Source: Bremerella cremea (GTDB lineage Bacteria > Planctomycetota > Planctomycetia > Pirellulales > Pirellulaceae). Taken from it: a stretch of 64,000 bases of DNA. The translations under genes were made by a program, and so were the position numbers. The first letter of the stretch is position 1, and each line of letters opens with the position of its first letter. This document shows positions 45,316-54,488 of the stretch, in pieces. The stretch lies in NCBI RefSeq assembly GCF_003335505.1, contig NZ_QPEX01000046.1, positions 310,001 through 374,000 on the forward strand. Direction: 5' to 3'. The notes beneath the pieces were generated by a model. The model ran no database searches. It was not told where the DNA came from and was given only the letters and a program-made list of their open reading frames with translations.

Positions 45316-45376
45316 TCTTCGCCCTGCCTACAAGAGCGGCGTGGCCGTTAAGAAAAAACATTCTGGCACATTCAAT

Positions 45377-45428
45377 AAGCGAGACAACGCAGCCCTGGCG
45401 GGAAGCTATGCGTTGCCTCGCTTTTTTT
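45377..45428 (+). terminator. Rho-independent terminator
   Basis: 15-base stem aagcgagacaacgca / tgcgttgcctcgctt with one A-C mismatch and a 17-base loop, then seven T. It ends the small helical protein transcript, 62 bases after its stop. Confidence 0.85.
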
Positions 45429-45685
45429 GATACATCGCAAGCGGTAAGCAGGCTTTACTTCGTACGCAAGCTCGTTACGCTCGTGATGTTTAGCCGGAAC
45501 AGTCTCAAGCACCGGTCCTCCTTCCACGGTTTCGGAAGGTCCTTTCGTGATTCTTCGTCAGAGATTTGTTTCTTTCCCACTGGTAGCTCGGTACACTAGA
45601 TAAATGTCTGTTGGGACAACTAATGCCGTTCCCAGTCTCGCCCAGACCAAACATTCCCCCCGCACAAGTTTGAGGAGTTCCTCTG

Positions 45686-46246
45686 ATGAAATCGGTTCTT
45701 GCCGTATTTGCTTCGCTGGCCTTGGTCGCCGCGTTTTCTGTTTCCGCCCTCGCCGCTGACGAAGTTTTGAAGGGTGAAGTCAAATCGTTGGAAGGTAAGG
45801 AAGTTGACCTGTCGCAGTACAAGGGCAAGGTCGTTATGGTCGTGAATGTCGCCAGCAAGTGCGGCAAGACGCCTCAGTACGAGCCCCTTCAAGCGTTGTA
45901 CGAACAGTACGGCAAAGAAGGTTTCGTCGTGCTTGGCTTCCCTTGCAACCAGTTCCGCGGCCAGGAACCTGGGACCGCCAAAGAGATTCGTACTTTCTGC
46001 ACGGAAGAGTACGGGGTGACTTTCCCGATGTTCGAGAAGATCGAAGTCAACGGTGACGACACAGCCCCGCTGTACGCCAAGCTGAAAAGCTACGAAAAAG
46101 ATCCTGGCGACGTGAAGTGGAACTTCGAGAAGTTCTTGATCGGTCGTGATGGCGAGGTGGTCGCCCGCTTCCGCACCCCCGTCGAACCAGACGACTCGAA
46201 GGTGGTTAAGGCCATCGAAGCCGAGCTGAAGAAGAAAGACGACTAA
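45686..46246 (+). CDS. Exported glutathione peroxidase family protein
   Basis: 186 residues with a signal peptide (SLALVAAFSVSALAA), so exported. The thioredoxin-fold peroxidase has the catalytic Cys 59 in NVASKCGKTPQY, the Gln in GFPCNQFRGQEPG and the Trp in WNFEKFLIG. It is a cysteine rather than selenocysteine enzyme. It reduces peroxides, probably using thioredoxin-like donors. GAGGAG precedes ATG 45686. A terminator follows, then a MarR-type regulator on the same strand. Confidence 0.92.
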   Translation: MKSVLAVFASLALVAAFSVSALAADEVLKGEVKSLEGKEVDLSQYKGKVVMVVNVASKCGKTPQYEPLQALYEQYGKEGFVVLGFPCNQFRGQEPGTAKEIRTFCTEEYGVTFPMFEKIEVNGDDTAPLYAKLKSYEKDPGDVKWNFEKFLIGRDGEVVARFRTPVEPDDSKVVKAIEAELKKKDD

Positions 46247-46306
46247 GGCCAAAACGACGCAGGCCGAGTGAATCGCCCTGTCTGCGTTCCCTAGCTAGGA
46301 TCAAAA

Positions 46307-46336
46307 GCCGCCAACACAAAGTGTTGGCGGCTTTTT
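46307..46336 (+). terminator. Terminator of the glutathione peroxidase gene
   Basis: Perfect 11-base stem gccgccaacac / gtgttggcggc with an AAA loop, preceded by AAAA and followed by TTTTT. It could also work in the opposite direction. Confidence 0.9.
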
Positions 46337-46433
46337 GTTTATCCGACCCACCAGCGGCACTTTTCTGGTAATAATAGAAAGGTGTCGTCGCTTCCCAGCG
46401 CTTCCCCGTTTTTCGCAGGAAGGTCCCCTCGTT

Positions 46434-46934
46434 TTGTCGGAATCGATTCTTCAAAAGCAGCTCAAGAAAGAGCAACCGTTCGAGTCGCTCGAACTGGAAA
46501 CGTTCCTGAATCTGCTGCGTACTCATAACATGATCGCCGCCGCTCCCGGCCGGTTGATGAAACGGCATGGCCTTTCTAGTGCGCAGTACAATATTTTGAA
46601 GATCCTCGATTCGCACCACGGGCAAGGGCTCCCTTGCTTAGAGATCGTCCAGCAGATGGTAACCCGGGTTCCTGATATCACCCGTTTGGTCGATCGCCTC
46701 GCCGAAGCCCAACTGGTGGAACGCAACCGCAGCGAAAGCGATCGCCGCGTGGTCATGATCAGCATCACCCCCAAGGGGCACCAGTTGGTGGAAACGATCC
46801 GCGAACCATTGCTCGAAATCCATCAACAAAACCTGGCCCACATGACCCAAGACGAACTTTCGCAGTTGAACCAATTGCTGGTCAAAGCTCGTGCCCGGGC
46901 TGAGGCCACGCCGCTGTGCGATGGCCCGGAATAA
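46434..46934 (+). CDS. MarR-family transcriptional regulator
   Basis: 166 residues with the MarR winged helix: HGLSSAQYNILKILDSH, CLEIVQQMVTRVPDITRLVDRL and the wing RNRSESDRRVVMISITPKG. The first in-frame ATG is too far inside (in THNMIAAAPG). TTG 46434, with AGGAAGG about 10 bases upstream, is the likely start; the frame above it begins inside the terminator at 46307. It probably represses nearby or detoxification genes; the upstream peroxidase is one candidate. Confidence 0.85.
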   Translation: MSESILQKQLKKEQPFESLELETFLNLLRTHNMIAAAPGRLMKRHGLSSAQYNILKILDSHHGQGLPCLEIVQQMVTRVPDITRLVDRLAEAQLVERNRSESDRRVVMISITPKGHQLVETIREPLLEIHQQNLAHMTQDELSQLNQLLVKARARAEATPLCDGPE

Positions 46935-47031
46935 CGCTCGATCAGCCCCTTTGTTTCTCGTTGCAGTCTGGCCTATGATGGCGCTCGACTCGCTGCTGAC
47001 ACCCTGAACCACTCATCAAGAACGACCAGCC

Positions 47032-48960
47032 ATGTGTGGCATCGCCGGAGCATTTTGGACCAGTCCACACCACGAGGTGAGTGCAGCGGTGCTAACACAA
47101 ATGACCGACAGCATCGCGCATCGTGGCCCGGACGATTCCGGTATCTACCATCGTTCGCAGCAAGTACATGGCCCCTACGGCATTATTCCCGGCATCGGGC
47201 TGGGGCATCGTCGGTTATCGATCATCGACCTGGCCGGTGGGCACCAACCTTTAGCTAACGAAGACGAAACCGTTTGGACCGTCTTCAACGGCGAGATCTT
47301 CAACTTCAAATCGTTGCGTGCCCGGTTGGAAGGGGCAGGGCACACCTTCCGGACCGATTCCGATACCGAGGTGATCGTTCACCTATTCGAGGATGAAGGT
47401 GTCGATGCGTTTCGTCACTTCAACGGCATGTTCGCCATCGCCGTGTGGGATCAGCGACATCGGCGAATTGTGCTTGGTCGAGACCGCCTCGGGCAAAAGC
47501 CGCTTTACTTTCGCGTGCAGGACGACCAACTTTTGTTCGGCAGCGAACTGAAAGCCATTTTGCAAGTCCCTGGCGTCCCGCGCGAGGTCGATCCTGGGGC
47601 GATTGATGCTTACCTGACCTATCAATATGTCCCTCACCCTCGCACGATTTTCAAAGGCATTCACAAGCTGCCGCCAGGGTGTTATCTGACATTCGATGGC
47701 CAGAAGCTTGAGGTCATCTCGTACTGGAACCCCGATTTCACCCAGGAAGCCAACCTCTCGCTAGCCGACGCCAAGGCCGAGCTGGTCGAGCTATTTACCG
47801 ACTCGGTTCGCCTTCGCCTGCAAGCCGACGTCCCACTGGGCGCGTTTTTGTCTGGCGGGGTCGACTCGTCATTGGTCGTGGCGACCATGAAGCAGTTGAC
47901 GGACCAACCGGTCAAAACGTTCTCGATTGGCTTCCCGCAGAAAGACTACGACGAAACCAGCTACGCCCGCCTGGTCGCCGAGCACCTGGGCACCGAGCAT
48001 CACGAATTTCAGGTCACCCCCGATGCCGTCGAAATCCTGCCGAAGCTGATTCATCACTACGACGAACCGATGGCCGATAGCTCTGCCATTCCTACGTGGT
48101 ATGTCTCGCAGATGACTCGCGAGCATGTCACGGTCGCGCTCAGCGGCGATGGCGGGGACGAACTGTTCGCCGGTTACGATCGCTACAAGGCGGTTCGCTG
48201 GGCCGCGATGATCGACAAGCTGGGCCCATTTGGGCGGCTGGCTTCGCGCATCGGGATGAAGGTCTTGCCCGCCGGCGGTCCGCAAAAATCGATTTTGCGG
48301 CGTGGTTACCGTTTTGCCGAGGCCATGTCCCTCAGCCCGGCCCGGCGTTATCTGGACTGGATAAGCATCTTCAACGAGACCCGCCGGGGCGACCTCTATA
48401 GCGATGCGTTCTTGGCCCAGCTTCCCGAGTCTGATCCCTTTTCGTTCCTGTACCAAGCCTGGAAACGCGTTGGCCAGCGCGATCCGCTGATAGCCGCTTC
48501 GCTGGCCGATTTAACGACCTACTTACCTTGTGACTTGAACACCAAGGTCGACATTGCGGCCATGGCCAACGCGCTGGAATGTCGCCAACCGTTTCTCGAC
48601 TATCGCCTGGCCGAGTTTGCGATTCGCTTGCCCTCGAAATGGAAGTGGCGGGGGGGGCGTGGCAAGTTTCTCTTGAAGCATGCCTTCGGCGATCGCTTGC
48701 CCAAAGCGATCTGGAATCGCAAGAAGATGGGGTTCGGCGTGCCGCTGAACACGTGGTTCCGTGGCCAACTGCGCGATATCTTGCACGACACGCTGCTCTC
48801 GGAAGCCTCCCTTAGCCGAGGCTACTTCCAACCGGCTGCCGTCCGGCAACTGCTCGACGAGCACGACCAAAACCAATTCGATCACAGCGCCCGCTTGTGG
48901 GCCTTATTGGTGCTAGAACTTTGGCATCAAGAATGGGTCGATGGCCATCAGGCCGCTTAA
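47032..48960 (+). CDS. asnB: Asparagine synthase (glutamine-hydrolysing)
   Basis: 642 residues. Starts with the catalytic Cys 2 of the glutaminase domain (MCGIAGAF), followed by IAHRGPDDSG, GLGHRRLSIIDL and FNGEIFN. The synthetase domain has the PP-loop SGGVDSS, VALSGDGGDELFAGY and ALECRQPFLDYRL. The length and C-terminal MGFGVPLNTWFRG resemble the AsnB-like amidotransferases found in surface-polysaccharide loci, so it may amidate a surface sugar instead of making asparagine. No polysaccharide genes are adjacent. Confidence 0.92.
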   Translation: MCGIAGAFWTSPHHEVSAAVLTQMTDSIAHRGPDDSGIYHRSQQVHGPYGIIPGIGLGHRRLSIIDLAGGHQPLANEDETVWTVFNGEIFNFKSLRARLEGAGHTFRTDSDTEVIVHLFEDEGVDAFRHFNGMFAIAVWDQRHRRIVLGRDRLGQKPLYFRVQDDQLLFGSELKAILQVPGVPREVDPGAIDAYLTYQYVPHPRTIFKGIHKLPPGCYLTFDGQKLEVISYWNPDFTQEANLSLADAKAELVELFTDSVRLRLQADVPLGAFLSGGVDSSLVVATMKQLTDQPVKTFSIGFPQKDYDETSYARLVAEHLGTEHHEFQVTPDAVEILPKLIHHYDEPMADSSAIPTWYVSQMTREHVTVALSGDGGDELFAGYDRYKAVRWAAMIDKLGPFGRLASRIGMKVLPAGGPQKSILRRGYRFAEAMSLSPARRYLDWISIFNETRRGDLYSDAFLAQLPESDPFSFLYQAWKRVGQRDPLIAASLADLTTYLPCDLNTKVDIAAMANALECRQPFLDYRLAEFAIRLPSKWKWRGGRGKFLLKHAFGDRLPKAIWNRKKMGFGVPLNTWFRGQLRDILHDTLLSEASLSRGYFQPAAVRQLLDEHDQNQFDHSARLWALLVLELWHQEWVDGHQAA

Positions 48961-49015
48961 ACGGCCCGCTACTGCTCGCACTGGCCTGACGAGGTTCATT
49001 TTCTACGGGGGAAGC

Positions 49016-49624
49016 TTAGAACTGCTGTGCCTGGCCGTGTAAGCGATACGTGGTCGGTCTCTCTGGGGCAAGCACGTACGGGTATTCAACCTCGCCCTGT
49101 GGCTGCCGGGTTTCGTACCAGCCAGGATGAAGTACTTGCGGCGGAATCTGCGGACGCACCGGCACAGCAGCGAAATCGGGGTGGCGTCCAAAGTAGGGAT
49201 CGAGCAGATCGTAGCCGTACAGGTCGTTGTAGACGCGATCGAAGTTGTTCTCGACGTTTCGCCAGTCTTGCATTCGCGGGTTGCCCTGCCGCCAATCTGA
49301 AGCCGTCTCGATGACGTTCCGCGCGTTCACGTAACGAACAATCATGGGATCGAACGCCCGCTGCAGCGCATAGTAACTCGCCTGACGCTGGGCCAAGCGG
49401 GTGTAACGTTCGGAATAGTCAGCCATCTCTTGCAAAGCCGAATTAAGCGTCTGCATGCCGGTATCGCGGGCTGCCAGCTTCTTGACAGCATGCTCTAGCG
49501 AAAGTGCATCGGCGGCCATGTTCCCTCGCTGAATGAAAATACCTTGCGCGAAAGCCGGCCCCGCCAGAAAGCCAGCCAACAACAAACCAGCCAGGCAGCC
49601 AAGCCGTGAAGTAGAACGAATCAT
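49016..49624 (-). CDS. Hypothetical exported protein
   Basis: 202 residues with signal peptide (LGCLAGLLLAGFLAGPAFA). The mature part is helical with many Arg, Tyr and Gln (MADYSERYTRLAQRQASYY; NVENNFDRVYNDLYGYDLL) and a Pro-rich C-terminus. ATG 49624 has GGAAGG 8 bases upstream, better than ATG 49630 or TTG 49642. No recognised family; convergent with asnB. Confidence 0.75.
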   Translation of the reverse strand: MIRSTSRLGCLAGLLLAGFLAGPAFAQGIFIQRGNMAADALSLEHAVKKLAARDTGMQTLNSALQEMADYSERYTRLAQRQASYYALQRAFDPMIVRYVNARNVIETASDWRQGNPRMQDWRNVENNFDRVYNDLYGYDLLDPYFGRHPDFAAVPVRPQIPPQVLHPGWYETRQPQGEVEYPYVLAPERPTTYRLHGQAQQF

Positions 49625-50328
49625 GCGCATTACCTTCCACAAAGGAGCGAGTCGATGGTTTCATTCTACGGACGTTTGATAGCATTGGCGAAGAAAAAAC
49701 AGCCCCCGCAGATGTAGAGAGCCACAGAAAGGTCGGCCTTGGGGAGGCTTTGCCTGGCGAAAAGTAGGTGCCCACCTCGCCTGTAACCGCTTGGGCCGGT
49801 ACCGATTTTCAAAAAAACAAGAATCAAGAAACGTTGAAAGCCCGTCTCTCTTACCAAGGGTCACCGTACAAACAAGAAAGGATCACCAGAACTTGATCCC
49901 GGTCCAGAGGAGAAGCTTTCCCTGGAATCTTGTTGCACGATTTACTTTGGTAAGAGAGCCGGACTTTCAACTGAACTATCGTGCATGAACATGCGTCTTG
50001 TTCACTCTGATCGTTCACAAACCTTAACCACCTAGAAAGATCCCCATCTTGCCTAGGCATTAGAGATATCGACTTACCGTGGTTTTGACCTGATTGACAC
50101 TGCTTTACTAATTAGATTTCTCGTCGCAGTCGACCGCTTTGCAGCGACTTTGCCGATTGTAAGGACGGTCAGGCAAAATGGCGTGTTGCTGGTTGCGCAA
50201 AATATGGTGGCGATTAACAGAATAAGTCAAAGTCGTTTTTTATTAATCGCGGACACGCCTGAGTGGGTGGTTTGATTGCAGCTTTCAAAGATACAGCTGA
50301 TAGCAATGATCGTATAAGGATTTTTTTC
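49625..50328. other. Intergenic region with large imperfect inverted repeat
   Basis: About 700 bases without a credible gene. The notable structure is a pair of 23-base inverted arms at 49833-49855 and 49949-49971, described separately. The distal part should hold the promoter of the DUF1559-like array. Confidence 0.5.
49833..49971. repeat. 139-base element with 23-base imperfect inverted arms
   Basis: Arms at 49833-49855 and 49949-49971 are inverted copies with two mismatches (ggtaagagag-x-cgg-x-ctttcaac). The inner 93 bases include a short palindromic pair around gatcaccagaacttgatc. It may be a MITE-like remnant, a structured transcript or chance; no transposase is nearby. Confidence 0.6.
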
Positions 50329-51057
50329 GTGGTGCGTTGGTCGATTCCCCTTTTGCTGGTTGTCTTTGCGTCGGTGCTGGCGTTTGGCTGCAGCGACTCC
50401 ATTTTCTCACACAAAGTTTGCTGCGCCGGCCCTCCGGCTGAATTGGTCTCGTCTGAGAAGCAACTACATAAACGCATGGCACAAATTATTCAGGGGCTGC
50501 GTGCTTATCACGAAGAGTTCGGCACCTTGCCGCCAGCTTATACCACCGATGAAAACGGACAGCCGCTTACTTCGTGGCGAGTCCTGATTCTGCCACAGAT
50601 GGGCTTTCAAGCGATCTACGACCAGTACGACCAATCGCAACCGTGGGATAGCCCAGCCAATCAAGCGTGGGCCAACCAAACCCCGGCCCCTTACCAAGAT
50701 CCTCTGTACACAGATGGCGAGCCAGGCTGGACCACGTTCGTTGGGATCGTCGGGGCTGGCCTGCCGCTGGGCGCAAACGGCTCGGCAGGGCGTTCCCTTT
50801 GGTCTGATAGCTTGACCAACGGAGCGCTGCTTGTGGAAGACTTGGCCCAGCCGGTTATCTGGTCGCAACCGGTCGATCGATCGCCCGACGAGATTTTGGC
50901 CCGCGAGTCACTTCGATGCGAGAAGGCTCCCTACCTCAACGTTGGGCTGGCCGATGAAAAGGTTTGGCAATTCACCGACGCCACCCGCCACACACTCGAA
51001 CAACTACTTCGTCCTGAGGACAACTCCACCCCAGAAAACACGGTTGAACATCCTTAG
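50329..51057 (+). CDS. DUF1559-like protein 1 of array (lipoprotein)
   Basis: 242 residues. GTG 50329 is preceded by AAGGA at 8 bases, and a lipoprotein signal (LLLVVFASVLAFGC, lipobox Cys) follows, fixing this start. The conserved array core is present: MAQIIQGLRAYHEEFGTLPP, TSWRVLILPQMG, IYDQYDQSQPWDSPANQ, then a central region with TTFVGIVGAG and VIWSQPVDRSPDEI. The tail NVGLADEKVWQF replaces the DG-containing end. Surface-tethered; function unknown. First of eight same-strand paralogues. Confidence 0.85.
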   Translation: MVRWSIPLLLVVFASVLAFGCSDSIFSHKVCCAGPPAELVSSEKQLHKRMAQIIQGLRAYHEEFGTLPPAYTTDENGQPLTSWRVLILPQMGFQAIYDQYDQSQPWDSPANQAWANQTPAPYQDPLYTDGEPGWTTFVGIVGAGLPLGANGSAGRSLWSDSLTNGALLVEDLAQPVIWSQPVDRSPDEILARESLRCEKAPYLNVGLADEKVWQFTDATRHTLEQLLRPEDNSTPENTVEHP

Positions 51058-51152
51058 TTTTTTCCTTTTACTCGCTTCCTCCGAGGGATATGATCTAAGC
51101 CAGTCTATTGTTTGCCAGCTTGATGATCTTAGCTTGAGGAGTTCTTATTTTG

Positions 51153-51917
51153 ATGAAATGGCGTGCTGAATTTGCCACTTTGGGGCTGCTGTGGACGGTT
51201 TCTGTAATCTTGGTTGGCTGCCAGAAAATTGAACCACTCGACGGCGGCAATGCGAGTAGTACTTCTAGCAACGAAGGTAGCTCGAGCAGCACATCTGGCA
51301 GTGCGGTAGCTTCCGCTGGAGGATCGGCGTCGTCTGCCGACGTGAACAAGGCCGGCGCAAACATGAAGCGGCTCGTCTTGGCGTTTCACAAATATTACGA
51401 CGCGAACGGAAAGATGCCTCCTGCTTATACCAAAGACGAAAACGGCAATCCGCTGACTTCGTGGCGGGTGCTGATTTTGCCCTACATTGGCGAGCAAGCG
51501 ATCTACGATCAATACGACCAAACCAAGCCCTGGGACAGCCCAGAGAATTTGCGGCTCTCGAAATCAACGCCGGCTGGCTTGGTGAATCCACTGATTGCCA
51601 ATGCAACCAGCGGCTTGACTCCTTTTGTCGGCGTGGTTGGACCGAAGACTGCTCTCAACACCGAGAAACCACTCCGCTACCAGGACATTTCCGATGGTCT
51701 CATCAACACGGCGGTCTTCATTGAAGATTTAAACCACCCGGTCATTTGGTCGCAGCCTACCGACCTATCGCCGGAAGAGCTCCTGGCCCGCTCTAGCTTC
51801 GAGGACAACGTCCACGGCGGCACGCAGTTCGGCATCGCCGACGGACATATCTATCAGTACGGTAACGAAGACCGCGAGAAAATCGGCTGGTTGATCGATA
51901 TTGGCAACGGCTTGTAA
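51153..51917 (+). CDS. DUF1559-like protein 2 of array (lipoprotein)
   Basis: 254 residues with lipoprotein signal (LLWTVSVILVGC). A Ser/Gly/Ala-rich spacer of about 40 residues leads to the core: MKRLVLAFHKYYDANGKMPP, TSWRVLILPYIGEQAIYDQY and KPWDSPENL. Central motifs are TPFVGVVGPKTALN, ISDGLINTAVFIED and HPVIWSQPTDLSPEEL; the tail has GIADGHIYQY. Closest to protein 1 in the array by eye. ATG 51153 (or TTG 51150) follows TGAGGAG. Confidence 0.85.
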   Translation: MKWRAEFATLGLLWTVSVILVGCQKIEPLDGGNASSTSSNEGSSSSTSGSAVASAGGSASSADVNKAGANMKRLVLAFHKYYDANGKMPPAYTKDENGNPLTSWRVLILPYIGEQAIYDQYDQTKPWDSPENLRLSKSTPAGLVNPLIANATSGLTPFVGVVGPKTALNTEKPLRYQDISDGLINTAVFIEDLNHPVIWSQPTDLSPEELLARSSFEDNVHGGTQFGIADGHIYQYGNEDREKIGWLIDIGNGL

Positions 51918-51954
51918 GGACCGACGAAGTCTTTCCTCTTCCGAAAAATAGTTC

Positions 51955-52683
51955 ATGAACGACATCAACGTACCCACCAACAAAAAGTTGCCAGCCCCGT
52001 TAATATTTGCGGCGGCTGGCTTGGCAGGGATTGTCTTGGCCCTGATTTATTTCTTCATCGTCACGCCGATGGTGGCTGCCTACCAAGAGCAAGTCACCAT
52101 CAACCAGATGAAGCAGATTGCCTTGGCAATGCACCACTACCTCGACGCCAACCAGGTCTTCCCCCAAGCGGCTGTCTTGGACGAAACCGGCAAACCGGTT
52201 CGATCGTGGCGGGCCACGGTATGCTACGTGGATGAAAGCGATCTCTTCCAGCAGTACGACCGCCAGCAATCGTGGGATAGCCCAGACAACCTTCGTTTTG
52301 CGAAAGAGACGCCCCAGGCATTTCGTTCTCCTCAATGCGATTGTAGCGAAGGGAAAACCCCGTTCGTCGTGGTCGTTGGTCCCAACACGATGTTCCCTTC
52401 CGACCAACAAACGAAGTTTCGCGACTGCACCGATGGCAGCTCAAATACGTTGCTGCTGATTGCCGACCTAGAAAATCCCGTCCCTTGGAGCGAACCGAAA
52501 GATCTTTCACTCGTAGAGTTTCTGCAGCGCCGCTCTTCTCAAGTCTCCGATCAAAAGCCACTCTACGTCTCCCTGGTCGATGCCTCCACGTTTCGTGTTA
52601 CCAAGATAACGCCGAAAGACCTTGAGAATCTGACCGTACGCAACGACGGCCATGTCACCTCCTTCGAAGGGCGAGCGTTTTAG
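51955..52683 (+). CDS. DUF1559-like protein 3 of array (membrane anchored)
   Basis: 242 residues with an uncleaved N-terminal helix (LIFAAAGLAGIVLALIYFFIV) instead of a lipobox. The core is divergent: MKQIALAMHHYLDANQVFPQ, RSWRATVCYVDESDLFQQYD and QSWDSPDNL. The central TPFVVVVGPNTMFPS, CTDGSSNTLLLIADLENP and PWSEPKDLSLVEFL are DUF1559-like. The tail carries VDASTFRVTKI, no DG. 37 bases after protein 2. Confidence 0.83.
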   Translation: MNDINVPTNKKLPAPLIFAAAGLAGIVLALIYFFIVTPMVAAYQEQVTINQMKQIALAMHHYLDANQVFPQAAVLDETGKPVRSWRATVCYVDESDLFQQYDRQQSWDSPDNLRFAKETPQAFRSPQCDCSEGKTPFVVVVGPNTMFPSDQQTKFRDCTDGSSNTLLLIADLENPVPWSEPKDLSLVEFLQRRSSQVSDQKPLYVSLVDASTFRVTKITPKDLENLTVRNDGHVTSFEGRAF

Positions 52684-52789
52684 CGTCTTGATGGATGATG
52701 TCGTCTTTCGAAAAGGTCAGCCAAGCAGAATATACTTCTATTTTCAGCATGCTTGATGAACCCGCAGCAAACACTTAAGACAAGAGACC

Positions 52790-53632
52790 ATGCAAGACTC
52801 CAACATTACGAAGAAGAAGTCGTGGCCAATTGTAGTTGGAGTGCTGGTTTTCGTTTTAGCGATTGGCTTGGCCGCAGCATTCGCCTGGTATTACTACGCG
52901 ATAATGCTTCCTGCCCAACTAGCAAAGCAGGAAGAAGTCACCATCAATCACATGCAGGCCATTGCCCGAGCGATGCTCGCCTATTACGATACCCACGATC
53001 ATTTTCCGCCTGCATTCACTCCCGATGCCAAGCGTAGGCCGCTGACCTCTTGGCGGGTCAGCTTGCTTCCCTTTTTGGAGGAAGAAGCCCTGGCCCAGCA
53101 GTACGACGATCAGCAGCCGTGGGATAGCCCTGCCAATCGTAAGCACGCTGAAACGACCCCTAAACCATTTCAAGGCCCCTTAGCCGATTGTCTTCCCGGG
53201 CAAACTCCGTTCTGCGTGGTGGTTGGTCCAGATACGATGTTTACGGGCAACAAAATCAAGGGGCAACTCGTTCCAACTTTCTACGACCCCTACACCAATA
53301 AGCCACAGCCACCAGTCCGACTTCAAGGCACCCAATACGAGGATTGCCTGGACGGTACCGTCAACACGCTGCTGTTCTATGCCGATCTCGAACATCCGGT
53401 TACCTGGAGCGAGCCTACCGATGTTTCCCCGGAAACGTTTATCGCACGCTATTCCAAACAAGACCTACAACAGAAACGACTTTATGTGGCCTTCGTTTCT
53501 GGTGATGTTGTAAGGATTACGAAAATTGATCCGCAGAATATCTTGAACTTGCTCAATCGCCATGATGGCGAATCGGTCGAATATGAAAAGATCGATTTGC
53601 AGGAAGATCCCCTGGCAATCCCGACCAATTGA
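52790..53632 (+). CDS. DUF1559-like protein 4 of array (membrane anchored)
   Basis: 280 residues, the longest member. The N-terminal helix is VVGVLVFVLAIGLAAAFAWYY. Core: MQAIARAMLAYYDTHDHFPP, TSWRVSLLPFLEEEALAQQ and QPWDSPANR. It has a Pro/Gln insertion (YDPYTNKPQPPVRLQGTQ) within the central GPDTMFTG to CLDGTVNTLLFYADLEHP region; the tail is VSGDVVRITKI. Proteins 3 and 4 share anchor style and tail, so they look like a recent pair. Confidence 0.83.
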   Translation: MQDSNITKKKSWPIVVGVLVFVLAIGLAAAFAWYYYAIMLPAQLAKQEEVTINHMQAIARAMLAYYDTHDHFPPAFTPDAKRRPLTSWRVSLLPFLEEEALAQQYDDQQPWDSPANRKHAETTPKPFQGPLADCLPGQTPFCVVVGPDTMFTGNKIKGQLVPTFYDPYTNKPQPPVRLQGTQYEDCLDGTVNTLLFYADLEHPVTWSEPTDVSPETFIARYSKQDLQQKRLYVAFVSGDVVRITKIDPQNILNLLNRHDGESVEYEKIDLQEDPLAIPTN

Positions 53633-53705
53633 TTGCACATAGCCCCCCAAACAGCGAAAATAAAGAGCACTCTTCTCTTCTCTTCTCGCAAAAACGGTGG
53701 GACTG

Positions 53706-54488
53706 ATGGTCGACACACCCAATCCATTTCATAGTCCGCCCAAGGATGCCAGCGAGCGGGCACCTACGCTTGGACCTAATCCGCATTACCAGCGAAACGC
53801 GATCGTTACCTTGGCCGTCATTCCGATCGTCGGTTTCTTTTTCTTGCTTAGCCTGTGGTCTTTCATCCAGAATCCTCGGCCAGAAGCGACCAAGTACCAG
53901 GATCGGCACAACCTCAAGCAGATCGCCCTGGGGCTTCATAATTATCTCGATACCTACGGAAAGTTGCCCCCGGCCTGCGTTACCGATTCCGACGGTAAGC
54001 CTCTCTATTCGTGGCGGGTGTTGATTCTGCCCATGGTTGGCGAAGGGGCCCTGCACAAGCAGTTCGATCTGACTCAGGCCTGGGATTCGCCGGTCAACTT
54101 GCCGTTGGTTCGCCAAATGCCCGATCTGTTTCGCTCGCCCAATCGCCACATCGACGGCGCTACCGGGCAAACCCCGTATCAAGCGTTGGTCGACGAGTCT
54201 GGTTCGCGGACGCTCATAAAACATACGACTGCCCGCTCGCTGGCTACCGTCGGAGATGGAACCAGCAACACGGCCATGCTCATCGCAAACAACCAAGACC
54301 CGGTCTGCTGGACCGAGCCCAACGACACCGACCCCGCCAAGTTCCTGCGTCGCTTTCGACCAAGCGAGCACGAGGGGGAAGTGGCGATTGCCTACGGCGA
54401 TGGATCGGCCCAAGGGCTGGGGGAGAACCTCCGCATCGTTCTGCCAGCGGCCATGTACGCCAACGACGGTAAGGTGCCACAGCGATGA
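53706..54488 (+). CDS. DUF1559-like protein 5 of array (membrane anchored)
   Basis: 260 residues with a Pro-rich cytoplasmic leader (PNPFHSPPKDASERAPTLGP) and helix VTLAVIPIVGFFFLLSLWSF. Core: LKQIALGLHNYLDTYGKLPP, YSWRVLILPMVGEGALHKQF and QAWDSPVNL. Central DGTSNTAMLIANNQDP; tail AIAYGDGSAQGLGENLR. ATG 53706 is used; GTG 53697 is also open. It overlaps protein 6 by four bases (ATGA), so the two are translated together. Confidence 0.83.
   Translation: MVDTPNPFHSPPKDASERAPTLGPNPHYQRNAIVTLAVIPIVGFFFLLSLWSFIQNPRPEATKYQDRHNLKQIALGLHNYLDTYGKLPPACVTDSDGKPLYSWRVLILPMVGEGALHKQFDLTQAWDSPVNLPLVRQMPDLFRSPNRHIDGATGQTPYQALVDESGSRTLIKHTTARSLATVGDGTSNTAMLIANNQDPVCWTEPNDTDPAKFLRRFRPSEHEGEVAIAYGDGSAQGLGENLRIVLPAAMYANDGKVPQR

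Noticed and set aside
45859..45869. Selenocysteine in the glutathione peroxidase
   Set aside because: The catalytic codon is TGC (Cys), so no in-frame TGA recoding is needed.
46335..46433. Upstream TTG start for the MarR gene
   Set aside because: It lies in the T-run of a strong terminator; TTG 46434 has its own Shine-Dalgarno sequence.
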